Below are positions 7,868-16,526 of a DNA stretch of 64,000 nt, in pieces. The position numbers and the translations under genes are program-made. Origin of the DNA: Candidatus Magasanikiibacteriota bacterium (GTDB lineage: Bacteria > Patescibacteriota > Patescibacteriia > Magasanikbacterales > UBA922); NCBI GenBank assembly GCA_003518365.1, contig DOYU01000021.1, forward strand, positions 1 to 64,000. Direction: 5' to 3'. The notes below the pieces were generated by a model. The model did no database searches, was not told the origin of the DNA, and saw nothing but the letters and a program-made list of their open reading frames with translations. Each line of letters begins with the position of its first letter. The stretch's first letter is position 1.

Positions 7868-8386
7868 TCAGGAGCAGGTGCCGTCCGGCACGAGCTCCAC
7901 GAAGTAGGCACGAGGTTCACCCACCGATGTGTAGATGGGCAGATAACACGTGGGCACTCCCCGGTTATTCGTGAACTGATACGCCTGTTGATGGGAGACC
8001 AAGGTCATCTGCTCGGCACCATTCTCTGGTGGAGATTCGATGAGCTCGACATGGATGGTCTGTCCCTCTGTCAGCTCAAAATCCAGGAACTCATTCTCCG
8101 CCAGGTAGCCATCCAGCTTCCCGGCATCTTCATCAAGGACTTCGTACGGTCCAAGAGAGCGCCAAATCGAAGCAGCAGACCCGTCCGGATTAAGAACGCT
8201 GATCTCGCAGGCTCCTCGGCACCAAAAGGTTCCAAAGTTCTTCTCTCCGAGGTCATGCACTACAACTTTTGCGCCGTCTGCCTTCCCGACCTTTGGTGTG
8301 TCGGATATGCCCTCAATGTCCACATCGCAACCACCAATGAAGATGGCGACCAGCGCAAGAATCATGGTGATAATCGTGAGATGCAT
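7868..8386 (-). CDS. Predicted lipoprotein, paralogue of the 7.1-kb gene
   Basis: Secreted lipoprotein, about 172 residues. The start MHLTIITMILALVAIFIGGC is supported by GGAGGA six bases upstream; the lipobox is IGGC. The body is colinear with the 7.1-kb gene (PDG, IW, YLAENEFLDFEL, LVSHQ). Extra cysteines (two in WCRGAC and two near the C-terminus) could form disulphides. No enzyme motif was recognised. Composition is GC-richer than the flanking clpP and nrnA genes. Confidence 0.8.
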   Translation of the reverse strand: MHLTIITMILALVAIFIGGCDVDIEGISDTPKVGKADGAKVVVHDLGEKNFGTFWCRGACEISVLNPDGSAASIWRSLGPYEVLDEDAGKLDGYLAENEFLDFELTEGQTIHVELIESPPENGAEQMTLVSHQQAYQFTNNRGVPTCYLPIYTSVGEPRAYFVELVPDGTCS

Positions 8387-8561
8387 CGCGTCCTCCATAG
8401 AAGTATGAATACGACCATTCGTCAGCGTACGGGACCACCCCGAACACAAACGTATCTGCCGCATCCATACTTCTGTGATCTCTCAAAAATATCATATCAA
8501 ACTAGGAGTATTTTTCCTAGTTTGAATAGATGAAGATAGCGTATTTTGCGACGTTTGTCAA
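8387..8561 (-). promoter_or_regulatory. Promoter and structured leader of the 7.9-kb lipoprotein gene
   Basis: TTGACA (8556-8561), 17-nt spacer, TATCTT (8533-8538). The transcript would begin with a hairpin of arms CAAACTAGGA/TCCTAGTTTG (8498-8524), then a segment matching the 7.1-kb leader, including the GTGGTCCCGTACG core, then the SD. The first hairpins have conserved shape but different sequence, which suggests selection on structure. Confidence 0.7.
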
Positions 8562-8681
8562 TATATTAAATATCTGGCTGTATTGCTTACGCATGTTTCA
8601 TTGTCAAATTGTTACATTGTTATATTGTTGATGATATTAAATAGATTGATATATGATAATTGTTATTTGCTATCTGAAATG

Positions 8682-8721
8682 TTAGCACTCTCTTGACAAG
8701 ACTGATAATCTTCTCTATGCT
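8682..8721 (+). promoter_or_regulatory. clpP promoter with CIRCE-like operator
   Basis: TTAGCACTC (8682-8690), 9 nt, GACTGATAA (8700-8708). This matches the HrcA operator CIRCE (TTAGCACTC-N9-GAGTGCTAA) perfectly on the left arm and in 7 of 9 on the right. The -35 TTGACA (8693-8698) lies inside the operator and is followed after 17 nt by TATGCT (8716-8721), so bound HrcA would block the promoter. HrcA itself is not in the window. Confidence 0.7.
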
Positions 8722-8775
8722 ATACTTCTTTACATAATCTATTTCTAGTTACCAGTTACTGGTTCCTAGTCCCCT

Positions 8776-9366
8776 ATGTTTATGCATTCTCAATACCTCA
8801 TCCCAACCGTCATCGAAAAAACATCACACGGTGAACGTGCATACGATATTTACTCTCGCCTTTTGAAAGATCGCATTATTTTTCTTGGCAGCGCGATCGA
8901 TGACGGCGTCGCAAATACCATCATCGCTCAGCTCCTCTTCCTGGCAAATCAAGACGCGGAAAAAGATATCAAACTCTATATCAACTCCCCTGGTGGATCC
9001 GTCACCGCAGGTATGGCCATCTACGACACCATGCAATTTGTAAAACCACATGTTTCGACGATTTGTATCGGCATGGCAGCAAGTATGGGATCAGTCCTCC
9101 TCGCAGCAGGAGAAAAAGGAAAACGTTTTGTCCTCCCAAATAGTGAAGTGATGATTCATCAAGTCCTCGGTGGGACACAAGGGCAAGCAAGTGATATTCA
9201 GATTCATGCAGAACGCATTGTCAAAATGAAAAAACATCTGAATGAAATTCTTGCAAAACACTGTGGCCAAACATTTGAAAAAGTAGAAAAAGACGCAGAC
9301 CGAGATTACTTCATGAGTGCGGAAGAAGCTGTGACATACGGACTTGTGGACAAAGTTATATCGTAG
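8776..9366 (+). CDS. clpP: ATP-dependent Clp protease proteolytic subunit
   Basis: Serine protease that forms the double-heptameric chamber of Clp. All key features are present: NSPGGSV near residue 75, catalytic Ser in GMAASMGS near 103, catalytic His in EVMIHQ near 128, and Asp in the DADRDYFM segment near 177. At 196 residues it has family length and no long propeptide. An alternative start is the Met two codons later. No SD is visible. Heat-shock control by HrcA is likely from the operator upstream. The stop codon falls inside an inverted repeat shared with the convergent permease gene. Confidence 0.95.
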   Translation: MFMHSQYLIPTVIEKTSHGERAYDIYSRLLKDRIIFLGSAIDDGVANTIIAQLLFLANQDAEKDIKLYINSPGGSVTAGMAIYDTMQFVKPHVSTICIGMAASMGSVLLAAGEKGKRFVLPNSEVMIHQVLGGTQGQASDIQIHAERIVKMKKHLNEILAKHCGQTFEKVEKDADRDYFMSAEEAVTYGLVDKVIS

Positions 9367-9666
9367 TTCACGAGTCACTTAACACGTAGCACGAAACAAT
9401 CTTACTCTGAACGGGAGGAAACCTTGCCAGGCAAGACTACGCTTCGCTAAGATTATGTTTCACCTACGGTGAAACAAGATTGAAGATTACTTCACAAAAA
9501 GAAGGACATGCATGATATGCATGTCCTTCTTAGCATGTAACATAATCTTCAATCTTTTTTGCCGTAAGGCAAAAGTAATCTTAGTGGAGCGAAGCGAAAC
9601 GCAATCTTACGTTGCACTAGGACACACGTTGTCACATACTATGTGACTCGTGTCTCGTGAACTACG
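9362..9666. repeat. Inverted-repeat element covering both convergent gene ends
   Basis: The 13-bp sequence CGTAGTTCACGAG at 9362-9374 recurs inverted at 9654-9666. Inside lie many further inverted AATCTTC/GAAGATT and GTTTCACC/GGTGAAAC pairs, and a central perfect hairpin with arms AAGAAGGACATGCAT (9498-9531) that acts as a bidirectional terminator. The TAG in each terminal repeat is the stop codon of clpP on one side and of the permease on the other. No protein is encoded inside. Confidence 0.65.
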
Positions 9667-10855
9667 TGAACAAAACAAACACACTATACACTGCTCCAAC
9701 AGTCAACACGAGCAAGAGCAATGCACCAAGGAGTGCGATATGATGCAATTTATATTTTCCAGGATCAAGATCACCCAATTTTTTTGCGCGCCAATAAATC
9801 AGAAGAATGAGCAACATCTCAATACTACCAAACACACCACCGACAATATTGATCGCGGCAACAAATTGTCGAAGACCTAATAAAAAAATGATACAAGGAA
9901 TACCAAGTGTCACCACCGTCGCAATGCGCCCACTCATATGATAATCCCATGACAGTGAATCTTTGAGCGATACACCATTGAGCAAAAAGCTGGTCGCCAT
10001 GGCAAAGAATGCAAACGCATTGCCAAACAAAAACAACGTGTGGCCGAGCCTATTGCCAAGGCCTATCGTTGCAATTTCTGTTGTCCCCTGTCCTGTCACC
10101 CCTACAACGACGAGCGCAAATGTCAGATACAGCGCCATGACGAGCAACCCTCCTATGAGGATCGCGCGACGAAATGCTCCGTTATCATCTTTCAAAAGGG
10201 CATGTATCTCAGGCACTGCTGTCGTACCATGGAGAGAAAATAAGACCACACCATAGGGAAGAAAGAGATAGGCAAGATTTGTGGTATAGAGATGGGTGAT
10301 GTCAATATGTGGCACACTCAGTGACGTGATAAACAACACAATCACCAAAATGCCAATGGTGAGAATCAGTTCAGCGGTCTTCACAGTGCGAAGCCCGAGC
10401 ATCACAAGGAGTGCTGCGAATACAAAGAACACCAGACTCCACTCTACGCTACTGCCCCCAAAGAGCGCAGCAAGCGTTTCCCCTTCTCCAATCAGATAAA
10501 TCACGAGCGCGCCAAACAGCATGCCATACATCATGACGGTCATGATCATCCCGCCTGCCTTTCCTAAATATTTTTTTGCAAACCCAACGAGCTGAAACGA
10601 CCCATGTGTTCTCACTGCGACTTCGCCAAGCATGAGATTCAGTCCGATCATAAGCGCGCCTAAGCCAATAATATAGAGCACCCCAATCAACACACCCGCT
10701 TGTGCTACAGCATAGGGCAATCCGAGCACTCCAGCACCGATCGTCCCACTGATCATGAGTGCAACGCCTTCAGCCATAGAAAGTTTGCGTCGAAAAATTC
10801 CTTGATGCATGGCAAGGTCTGTGATTTCTAGTTGTGGGCGTTTTCGAAAGAACAT
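9662..10855 (-). CDS. Amino-acid permease, HAAAP/SLC38-like
   Basis: Integral membrane transporter of about 397 residues with some 11 hydrophobic segments. The N-terminal MISGTIGAGVLGLPYA (the unwound TM1 glycine motif) is typical of the aromatic amino-acid/proton symporter group, so uptake of an amino acid, perhaps tryptophan or tyrosine, is likely; the substrate cannot be read from sequence. The start MFFRKRPQLEITDL is preferred because it lies 4 nt after the stop of the CAP-domain gene; the upstream Met would overlap that gene by about 40 nt. It is probably co-transcribed with the CAP gene. Confidence 0.8.
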   Translation of the reverse strand: MFFRKRPQLEITDLAMHQGIFRRKLSMAEGVALMISGTIGAGVLGLPYAVAQAGVLIGVLYIIGLGALMIGLNLMLGEVAVRTHGSFQLVGFAKKYLGKAGGMIMTVMMYGMLFGALVIYLIGEGETLAALFGGSSVEWSLVFFVFAALLVMLGLRTVKTAELILTIGILVIVLFITSLSVPHIDITHLYTTNLAYLFLPYGVVLFSLHGTTAVPEIHALLKDDNGAFRRAILIGGLLVMALYLTFALVVVGVTGQGTTEIATIGLGNRLGHTLFLFGNAFAFFAMATSFLLNGVSLKDSLSWDYHMSGRIATVVTLGIPCIIFLLGLRQFVAAINIVGGVFGSIEMLLILLIYWRAKKLGDLDPGKYKLHHIALLGALLLLVLTVGAVYSVFVLFT

Positions 10856-10859
10856 GCGA

Positions 10860-12188
10860 TTAAATAGCAACAAGCGTGATAAGGAGCAACAGAAGACCAA
10901 GTGTTTGCACGGTCACATGATGATGCTGATATCGAATCTCCCAAAAGATATTCATGAGAAGTGCGATGGTAAAGAAACCAATAAAGAAAAAGAATATGCC
11001 ATTTGTAATATCAAACAAGTTTGTAATAGAAGACAGCAATGATTTCGAGGCAGTGTATTGTTCGATTGGTGTCATTTGTACTTTTGGCAGGTGCTGCCAA
11101 TGCAGTGCATAGCTCACAACGTCACCACTCGCGAGTGTCACACGAAGCTCTGGTGCGAGTACTGCAGAGAAATACTCAGACACAGATTCATCAATATCGA
11201 CTGATCCAGAGACAACTCCATAACTTCCTCCCTCTTCTGTGAGAGGAATCGCCGTGTCACCTATCAATACAGCCGCTGAACGATAGTCTTCGTTGATACT
11301 CGCAAATGCAGCAATACGAAATTGTGTGTCACTGATTTCTTCATACCGAACAAACGAACGATCAATATCAACCGGTGGAAGTGTTTCTTCTTGAACGTCT
11401 TCTGGCTCAACACTCACGGCAACAACTTCAGGTGTTGTATCTTCATCAAGAACAATGTCTTCAGCAACGGTTTCTTCTTCTTTTGTCCCGAGCACGTCGC
11501 CAAATGTGGTACTCGATACCACAGGAGCTGGTTCTTCGATTGCTACAAGGGCAAGTTCAGTGACATCCTCAAGAGGTGTATCGGTTACTTCTTCAAGAGT
11601 AGGAGCAACGACACTGCCAGACTTCTCAGCACCAAAGTGCTGCGCCACATACACGACCGGCACGCCATCATACATTCCTGCCGCGAGTCCAATACCAGTA
11701 TCGTGATATTCTGGATCAATAAGATTTGCCAAATGCGTGGGACTATTCACCCAAGCATTGACGAGCGCGCGTGGATCAGAAAAACCAATGGCAAGATTTT
11801 CTCCTGCGGCGCTGTATGGATAGCCAACATCACTAAGCCAAGATGCCAGAGACTTTCCGTCAGGGCCGGTGTGCGCAAAATACGATGCACTCGCCATGTC
11901 TGTGGCTTTGTGTTGTGATGATGCAAAAAGGCGTTGCTCTGATGTGAGTGGCGCGATACCGTTTGCCACGCGCACCTCATTTGTGAGGGTAAAGAGTCTT
12001 GCCTGCTGATCTGCCAAAACATCTGGGATCACATATACCTCCACAGGAACAAGCAGCACAAAGGCAACCACGATCGCTTTCATCGCCAAAAATAGTCCAC
12101 TATAAAAAATCGCCCGCTTTGTATGTAAGATATGCGGATGATAATTGTTCTCGCTATGTGGTATGAAAAAATGCTTGAGGGATGCCAT
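10860..12188 (-). CDS. CAP/SCP-domain secreted or membrane-anchored protein
   Basis: About 442 residues. A hydrophobic segment near residues 28-58 acts as signal anchor. The CAP domain (about 65-190) shows NEVRVANGIAPL, SYFAHTGPDGKS, GENLAIGF, WVNSPTHLANLIDPEYHDTGIG and VYVAQHFG, the YkwD-like bacterial pattern. A Glu/Val/Pro-rich linker (190-275) and a further domain follow, then a hydrophobic segment at about 400-420 and another at the C-terminus. The role of bacterial CAP proteins is unclear; some bind or cut cell-wall or lipid ligands. It has its own promoter overlapping the 3' end of purA-purB. Confidence 0.82.
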   Translation of the reverse strand: MASLKHFFIPHSENNYHPHILHTKRAIFYSGLFLAMKAIVVAFVLLVPVEVYVIPDVLADQQARLFTLTNEVRVANGIAPLTSEQRLFASSQHKATDMASASYFAHTGPDGKSLASWLSDVGYPYSAAGENLAIGFSDPRALVNAWVNSPTHLANLIDPEYHDTGIGLAAGMYDGVPVVYVAQHFGAEKSGSVVAPTLEEVTDTPLEDVTELALVAIEEPAPVVSSTTFGDVLGTKEEETVAEDIVLDEDTTPEVVAVSVEPEDVQEETLPPVDIDRSFVRYEEISDTQFRIAAFASINEDYRSAAVLIGDTAIPLTEEGGSYGVVSGSVDIDESVSEYFSAVLAPELRVTLASGDVVSYALHWQHLPKVQMTPIEQYTASKSLLSSITNLFDITNGIFFFFIGFFTIALLMNIFWEIRYQHHHVTVQTLGLLLLLITLVAI

Positions 12189-12202
12189 ACAAGAATGTCT
12201 GT

Positions 12203-12232
12203 AGTATAGCAATAAAGGAGTATTTATGACAA
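12203..12232 (-). promoter_or_regulatory. Promoter of the CAP-domain gene
   Basis: Minus-strand TTGTCA (12227-12232), 18-nt spacer, TATACT (12203-12208), 15 nt before the chosen ATG. The -35 overlaps the last codons of the purA-purB gene. Confidence 0.65.
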
Positions 12233-14890
12233 CGTATCTACCAATGAGTCTGCCAATCCAATATATTTTTCTGGTGTCAGTGTAAAAAGAAATTGTTTGT
12301 CTTCTTCAGAAATATCAAGTGTTGCGACAAAATTCCTAATTGTTAGGCTATCAAGTCGTGTTCCCCTACTCAATTCTTTTAATCGTTCATACGCATCCTG
12401 CTGTCCATACTTTCGCAACATGGTTTGGATTGCTTCGGTAACGATTTCCGGATGTGCCTGCAATTCTTGCACAAGCGCAGACTGATTTGGGGTAATCGTA
12501 GCCATTCCTTTTATCATACTTTTTACTGCCAAGAATGCATGCGCAAGTGCTACGCCTTGATTGCGTATCATTGTGCTTCCGCTAAGATCTCTTTGCATAC
12601 GTGAGACTGGCAGATGCGTCGCCAATGTTGTAAACAATCCGTTGGCAAGAGCAATATTGCCTTCAGCATGTTCAAAGTGAATCGGATTTACTTTATGCGG
12701 CATGGTACTTGATCCAACATGTTCTTTCTCTACCATTTGTCCAAACATTCCTCGACTAATATAGAGCCACATGTCTCGCGCCAGATCGAGAAGGATGGTA
12801 TTTATACGAGAAACAATCTGATAACTTTCTGCAAGTGAATCATATGTATTGACTTGCGTCGTGAGCAGTAATTGTTCAAAGCCAAGGCTTGCAAGAAATG
12901 ATTTGTGAAATCGAGGCCAGTCCACGTGCGCATCGAGTATCTGGTGTGCAGCAAACGTTCCTGTTGCCCCACTGCACTTTGCATCAAATGTCATGTTTGT
13001 AAGATTCGCACGCTGCTTTTTCAGTCTCTCTACAAAGACGGCAATTTCTTTCCCGACCGTAGTGGGTGTTGCCGCTTGTCCATGCGTGAGGGCAAGCATG
13101 GGGAGTCTCGCATGTGTCTTTGCAAATGTGGTTAGTGTGCTCATCAATCTATCAAGCGTTGGAACAAAGACCGTGCTCAGTGAATCACGCCAGAGTGACA
13201 GATATGCAATGTTATTGATATCTTCTGATGTCAGTGCGATATGAATAAAGGGAATTGCATGTGAAAGACCAAGCAATGGCAATCGTTCTTGCAAAAATAT
13301 TTCAACGGCTTTTACATCATGATGAATCCTTTTTTCAATCTGTTTTACACGCGCAGCATCTTCGAGAGAAAACAATGTTGAAATGTTTCTAAGCTGCTCT
13401 TTTTGTATGTCTGAAAACGAAACCAACGCCGTGAAGGTTGTTTCTTCTGCGAGTGCAATAAGATATGCAATTTCAATATGCACACGAGAGCGAATCAATG
13501 CGTATTCTGAATGATATGCTGCAAGTTCTTGGACTTGTTCATAATATCGTCCGTCGATTGGGGAAATAGCAGTCAATGCGTTGTCAGCACCTTCTGCAAG
13601 ATGTGAAGACAACACAACGGTTTCTGAACGCTTTGGACCAAATGACACAATACCGATCGGACACCCGACTTCTTTTTCTATGAAAGAGAGATATGTCTGC
13701 ACTGCAGGGTCAAATCCTTGCATCGTTGTTGGCATCTCGCCTGTGTACACCTGTTGCCATCCAGAGAGCGTGGTGTACACGGGCTGCGCCTTTCGCATGT
13801 CAGACAAACTTGCCGGCATTTCGTGAACAAGTTTTCCATCAATATAATACGCCGTACATACCTTCAATTCATCAAATCCATTCAAGACATCGAGCTTTGT
13901 AATTGCAATTTCAGTGAGTGGATGTACGCGGGCACTTTGCCTTACTTGCACCAAATCAAGCCAACCAATGCGACGCGCTCTCCCTGTCGTTGTCCCATAT
14001 TCTTGTCCAAGTTCGCGGATACGGTCCCCGACCGAATCAGTCAATTCTGTCACAAACGGACTTGTCCCGACACGACTAACGTATGCTTTTACCACACCGA
14101 CAATCCGCTTTGGCGCATTGATGCCAAGTCCACTTCCGACTTCTGCGTGCGCTGCGACATTGTTTGAACTTGTCGTATGTGGATACAATCCATGATCAGG
14201 ATCGAGTGACATTCCTTGTGCTCCTTCAAAAAGGATACGTTTCCCTGCTGTATACGCGTGTGCGAGTTCCACTTCGGTATCAGCAATATATTGTTTGAGT
14301 TGTTGTCCGTATGCAAGATATTGATTCGTGATTTCTTCTTTTGAAGATTGGAAGGTGCCACGAAGAACATTGGTAATCATGCCCACGTTGAAATCATACG
14401 CTTTGTCCAATTTTTCTCGAAACAGCTCTGGCTCGAGCAAATCGCCCATACGAATTCCATGGCGATACATTTTATCTGCATAGACCGGGGCAATACCACG
14501 CTTGGTGCTTCCGGCAGCGAGCGCACCCTGATGCCCAGAGAGTGCTTCATCCATGGCAATGTGATACGGCATGATGACATGCGCGCGTTCGCTGATAGCA
14601 AGTTTCAGTGGTCTACCGTTTTTTGTGATTTCTGCGATTTCTCCGAGAAGCACGCTGGGATCAATGACAACGCCATTTCCTATCACAGAATGGGTGTGTT
14701 CAGATACCACGCCACAGGGCAACAGATGCAATTTGTATGTTTGTTCTCCAACGACAATCGTATGCCCAGCATTATTTCCTCCGTGAAATCGAACAACATA
14801 CTCTGCATCACTCGCAAGCACATCTGTGATTTTTCCTTTCCCCTCATCCCCCCATTGAGCACCCACGACAACGGTTGTTTGTGGTTTCAT
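12224..14890 (-). CDS. purA-purB: Fused adenylosuccinate synthetase-adenylosuccinate lyase (PurA-PurB)
   Basis: One 888-residue reading frame carries both enzymes that convert IMP to AMP. Residues 1-432 are PurA: GDEGKGK at 14-20, NNAGHT at 39-44, IGNGVVIDP near 70, QGMSLDPDHGLYPHTTSS near 225 and TTGRARR near 301. Residues about 437-888 are an E. coli-type PurB beginning LTAISPIDGRY, with TSEDINN near 554, LTHGQAATPTTVGKE near 601 and the fumarase/lyase signature GSSTMPHKVNP at 726-736. Both halves are full length with almost no linker, and no frameshift is apparent. GTP, IMP and Asp are the PurA substrates; adenylosuccinate passes to PurB. guaB lies directly upstream, so both branches from IMP are together. 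Confidence 0.93.
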   Translation of the reverse strand: MKPQTTVVVGAQWGDEGKGKITDVLASDAEYVVRFHGGNNAGHTIVVGEQTYKLHLLPCGVVSEHTHSVIGNGVVIDPSVLLGEIAEITKNGRPLKLAISERAHVIMPYHIAMDEALSGHQGALAAGSTKRGIAPVYADKMYRHGIRMGDLLEPELFREKLDKAYDFNVGMITNVLRGTFQSSKEEITNQYLAYGQQLKQYIADTEVELAHAYTAGKRILFEGAQGMSLDPDHGLYPHTTSSNNVAAHAEVGSGLGINAPKRIVGVVKAYVSRVGTSPFVTELTDSVGDRIRELGQEYGTTTGRARRIGWLDLVQVRQSARVHPLTEIAITKLDVLNGFDELKVCTAYYIDGKLVHEMPASLSDMRKAQPVYTTLSGWQQVYTGEMPTTMQGFDPAVQTYLSFIEKEVGCPIGIVSFGPKRSETVVLSSHLAEGADNALTAISPIDGRYYEQVQELAAYHSEYALIRSRVHIEIAYLIALAEETTFTALVSFSDIQKEQLRNISTLFSLEDAARVKQIEKRIHHDVKAVEIFLQERLPLLGLSHAIPFIHIALTSEDINNIAYLSLWRDSLSTVFVPTLDRLMSTLTTFAKTHARLPMLALTHGQAATPTTVGKEIAVFVERLKKQRANLTNMTFDAKCSGATGTFAAHQILDAHVDWPRFHKSFLASLGFEQLLLTTQVNTYDSLAESYQIVSRINTILLDLARDMWLYISRGMFGQMVEKEHVGSSTMPHKVNPIHFEHAEGNIALANGLFTTLATHLPVSRMQRDLSGSTMIRNQGVALAHAFLAVKSMIKGMATITPNQSALVQELQAHPEIVTEAIQTMLRKYGQQDAYERLKELSRGTRLDSLTIRNFVATLDISEEDKQFLFTLTPEKYIGLADSLVDTLS

Positions 14891-14897
14891 ACTATTG

Positions 14898-14960
14898 CTA
14901 ATTTACGTTGAACAGTGTCTCCAATATCTGCGTAATCATTTTATAATCAGTGTAATCCAT
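14898..14960 (-). CDS. Possible 20-residue ORF between guaB and purA-purB
   Basis: An ATG one base after the guaB stop opens a 20-codon frame that ends 7 nt before the purA start. It could couple translation of the two genes or be chance. There is no recognisable motif or strong SD. Confidence 0.2.
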   Translation of the reverse strand: MDYTDYKMITQILETLFNVN

Positions 14961-14961
14961 G

Positions 14962-16404
14962 CTAGGTGATAGGATTGACATCATGCACACCACTTTCTCG
15001 CGAACCAGCGCTGGTGATGCGCACAAATGTTACGTTTTCTTGCAGCTCGGCGATCGTGTGTGCATTGGTGTAGCTCATACCCGAGCGAAGCCCCCCAACA
15101 AGCTGATACACAATATCTGCCACCACACCTTTGTATGGCACGATTGACTCTACGCCTTCTGGCACCACGTGCGATAGTTCTTTTTGTTCTTGTCCTTTTT
15201 GCTGGCGTTTTTGCGCCTGAGTAAAGCTGGCACTACCGCGAGATATTTTGAATTTTTTATCCCCTTTTGTCATCACGACGCCCGGACTTTCTGCCGTGCC
15301 TGCAAACATACTGCCAATCATCACTGTGTCCGCGCCTGCGCCAATTGCTTTCACAATATCACCAGACGTTTTGATGCCACCGTCTGCGATCACCGGAACG
15401 CCGTATGTTTTTGCCACTTTTGCGACTTCACTCACGGCAGTGAGCTGTGGCATGCCGCAACCGGTGACCAAACGAGTAATACAAATTGATCCAGGACCCA
15501 CGCCAACTTTCAATGCATCAACACCTGCGTCACACAAATCTTTTGCCGCCTGCGCAGTTGCGATATTTCCGGCGATGAGTGGGGTGCCTGGCACGGCTTG
15601 TTTTAATGCTGCAATGGCATTGATCATGAGATCAGAGTGTCCGTGCGCGATATCAATCACGAGAACATCTGCGCCCGCTGTCACAACAGCTTTTGCTCGC
15701 TCGACAAAATCCCCATGCACGCCCACGGCAGCACCGACAATCAATCGTCCGTCTGTATCAAGATTTGCATCAGGAAAATCTACACTAAGTTTCATATCAT
15801 CACTCGTAATAAGTCCGATAATGGTATTTTCTTCATCAACAAGTGGAAGTTTTTCTATTTTATGCCGTGCAAATATTGCTCGTGCATCTTCAAATGTTGT
15901 TTCTTTATTTCCAACAACAAGTTTTTCTCTTGGCGTCATAATCTGTGATACACGTGTATCACCATTTGGTGCATAGAGAAAATCTCGTCGTGATAAAATG
16001 CCAAGCAATTTTTTATCCGGACTTGCGACGAGCAGACCGGTGATGCCAATATCTGCGACATATTCTTTTGCAGAGGCAACGGTTTGATCTTGTTCTATGG
16101 TATAGGGATCTTCAATAATAAAATTTTGTGCGCGTTTTACACGCTTTACTTCTTCAACATTTTCTTCAATCGTATTGAAACGATGCAATATACCAATACC
16201 ACCGAGGCGTGCCATGGCAATCGCCATGTCTGATCCTGTCACAGAATCCATGTTTGCTGTGACAATAGGTATGTTGATATCAAGCTGACGCGTCAATCTT
16301 GTTTTTGTCTGTGCATCGCTGCGAGAACTCAATGTAGAACGACGTGGGACGATGAGAACATCATCGTATGTGAGGGCAAATGGGATCTGCATAGCAAAAG
16401 GCAT
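14962..16404 (-). CDS. guaB: Inosine-5'-monophosphate dehydrogenase
   Basis: Oxidises IMP to XMP, the first step to GMP. The start MPFAMQIPFALTYDDV is taken as the family N-terminus (an internal Met four codons later is also possible), giving 480 residues. Two CBS domains lie at about 95-205 (SAKEYVADIGITGLLV, LVVGNKETTFEDARAIF). Barrel motifs include GAAVGV, VLVIDIAHGHS, LIAGNIATAQ, the catalytic loop GVGPGSICITR with its Cys, ADGGIKTSGDIVKA, and MIGSMFAGTAESPG with the active-site flap after it. The expression region upstream has a mini-ORF and a hairpin close to the start. Confidence 0.95.
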   Translation of the reverse strand: MPFAMQIPFALTYDDVLIVPRRSTLSSRSDAQTKTRLTRQLDINIPIVTANMDSVTGSDMAIAMARLGGIGILHRFNTIEENVEEVKRVKRAQNFIIEDPYTIEQDQTVASAKEYVADIGITGLLVASPDKKLLGILSRRDFLYAPNGDTRVSQIMTPREKLVVGNKETTFEDARAIFARHKIEKLPLVDEENTIIGLITSDDMKLSVDFPDANLDTDGRLIVGAAVGVHGDFVERAKAVVTAGADVLVIDIAHGHSDLMINAIAALKQAVPGTPLIAGNIATAQAAKDLCDAGVDALKVGVGPGSICITRLVTGCGMPQLTAVSEVAKVAKTYGVPVIADGGIKTSGDIVKAIGAGADTVMIGSMFAGTAESPGVVMTKGDKKFKISRGSASFTQAQKRQQKGQEQKELSHVVPEGVESIVPYKGVVADIVYQLVGGLRSGMSYTNAHTIAELQENVTFVRITSAGSRESGVHDVNPIT

Positions 16405-16488
16405 AAAAAAACCACCAATTGGCGGCGTGTATACTAAAACGACATCTGCATGAATCCTCCTGTGTAGGATCGTGATTTCTTCATAGCA
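16405..16488 (-). promoter_or_regulatory. guaB leader with SD-led mini-ORF and hairpin plus T-run
   Basis: The leader contains AGGAGGATTC-ATG opening a five-codon ORF (MQMSF, 16434-16451). Its stop is followed by a short stem CCGCC-AATT-GGTGG and seven T that run straight into the guaB ATG. The stem includes GGTGG, the only SD-like sequence for guaB. It may act as an attenuator or a translation switch; the stem is short (5-6 bp with one or two G-U pairs). Confidence 0.4.
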
Positions 16489-16493
16489 GAAGT

Positions 16494-16522
16494 ATCGTAG
16501 CATGTTTCTTTTTTGTGGGCAA
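16494..16522 (-). promoter_or_regulatory. guaB promoter
   Basis: Minus-strand TTGCCC (16517-16522), 17-nt spacer, TACGAT (16494-16499). It lies back to back with the promoter of the 16.6-kb gene. Confidence 0.55.
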
Positions 16523-16526
16523 ATAC

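Noticed and set aside
12224..14890. PurA-PurB as an assembly artefact
   Set aside because: Both halves are full length and in frame with a natural junction and no stop or base run that would suggest an indel. It is kept as a fusion, though read mapping would settle it.
15248..15976. 242-codon plus-strand ORF inside guaB
   Set aside because: Antisense shadow rich in Ser, Thr, Ala and Pro; guaB is certain.
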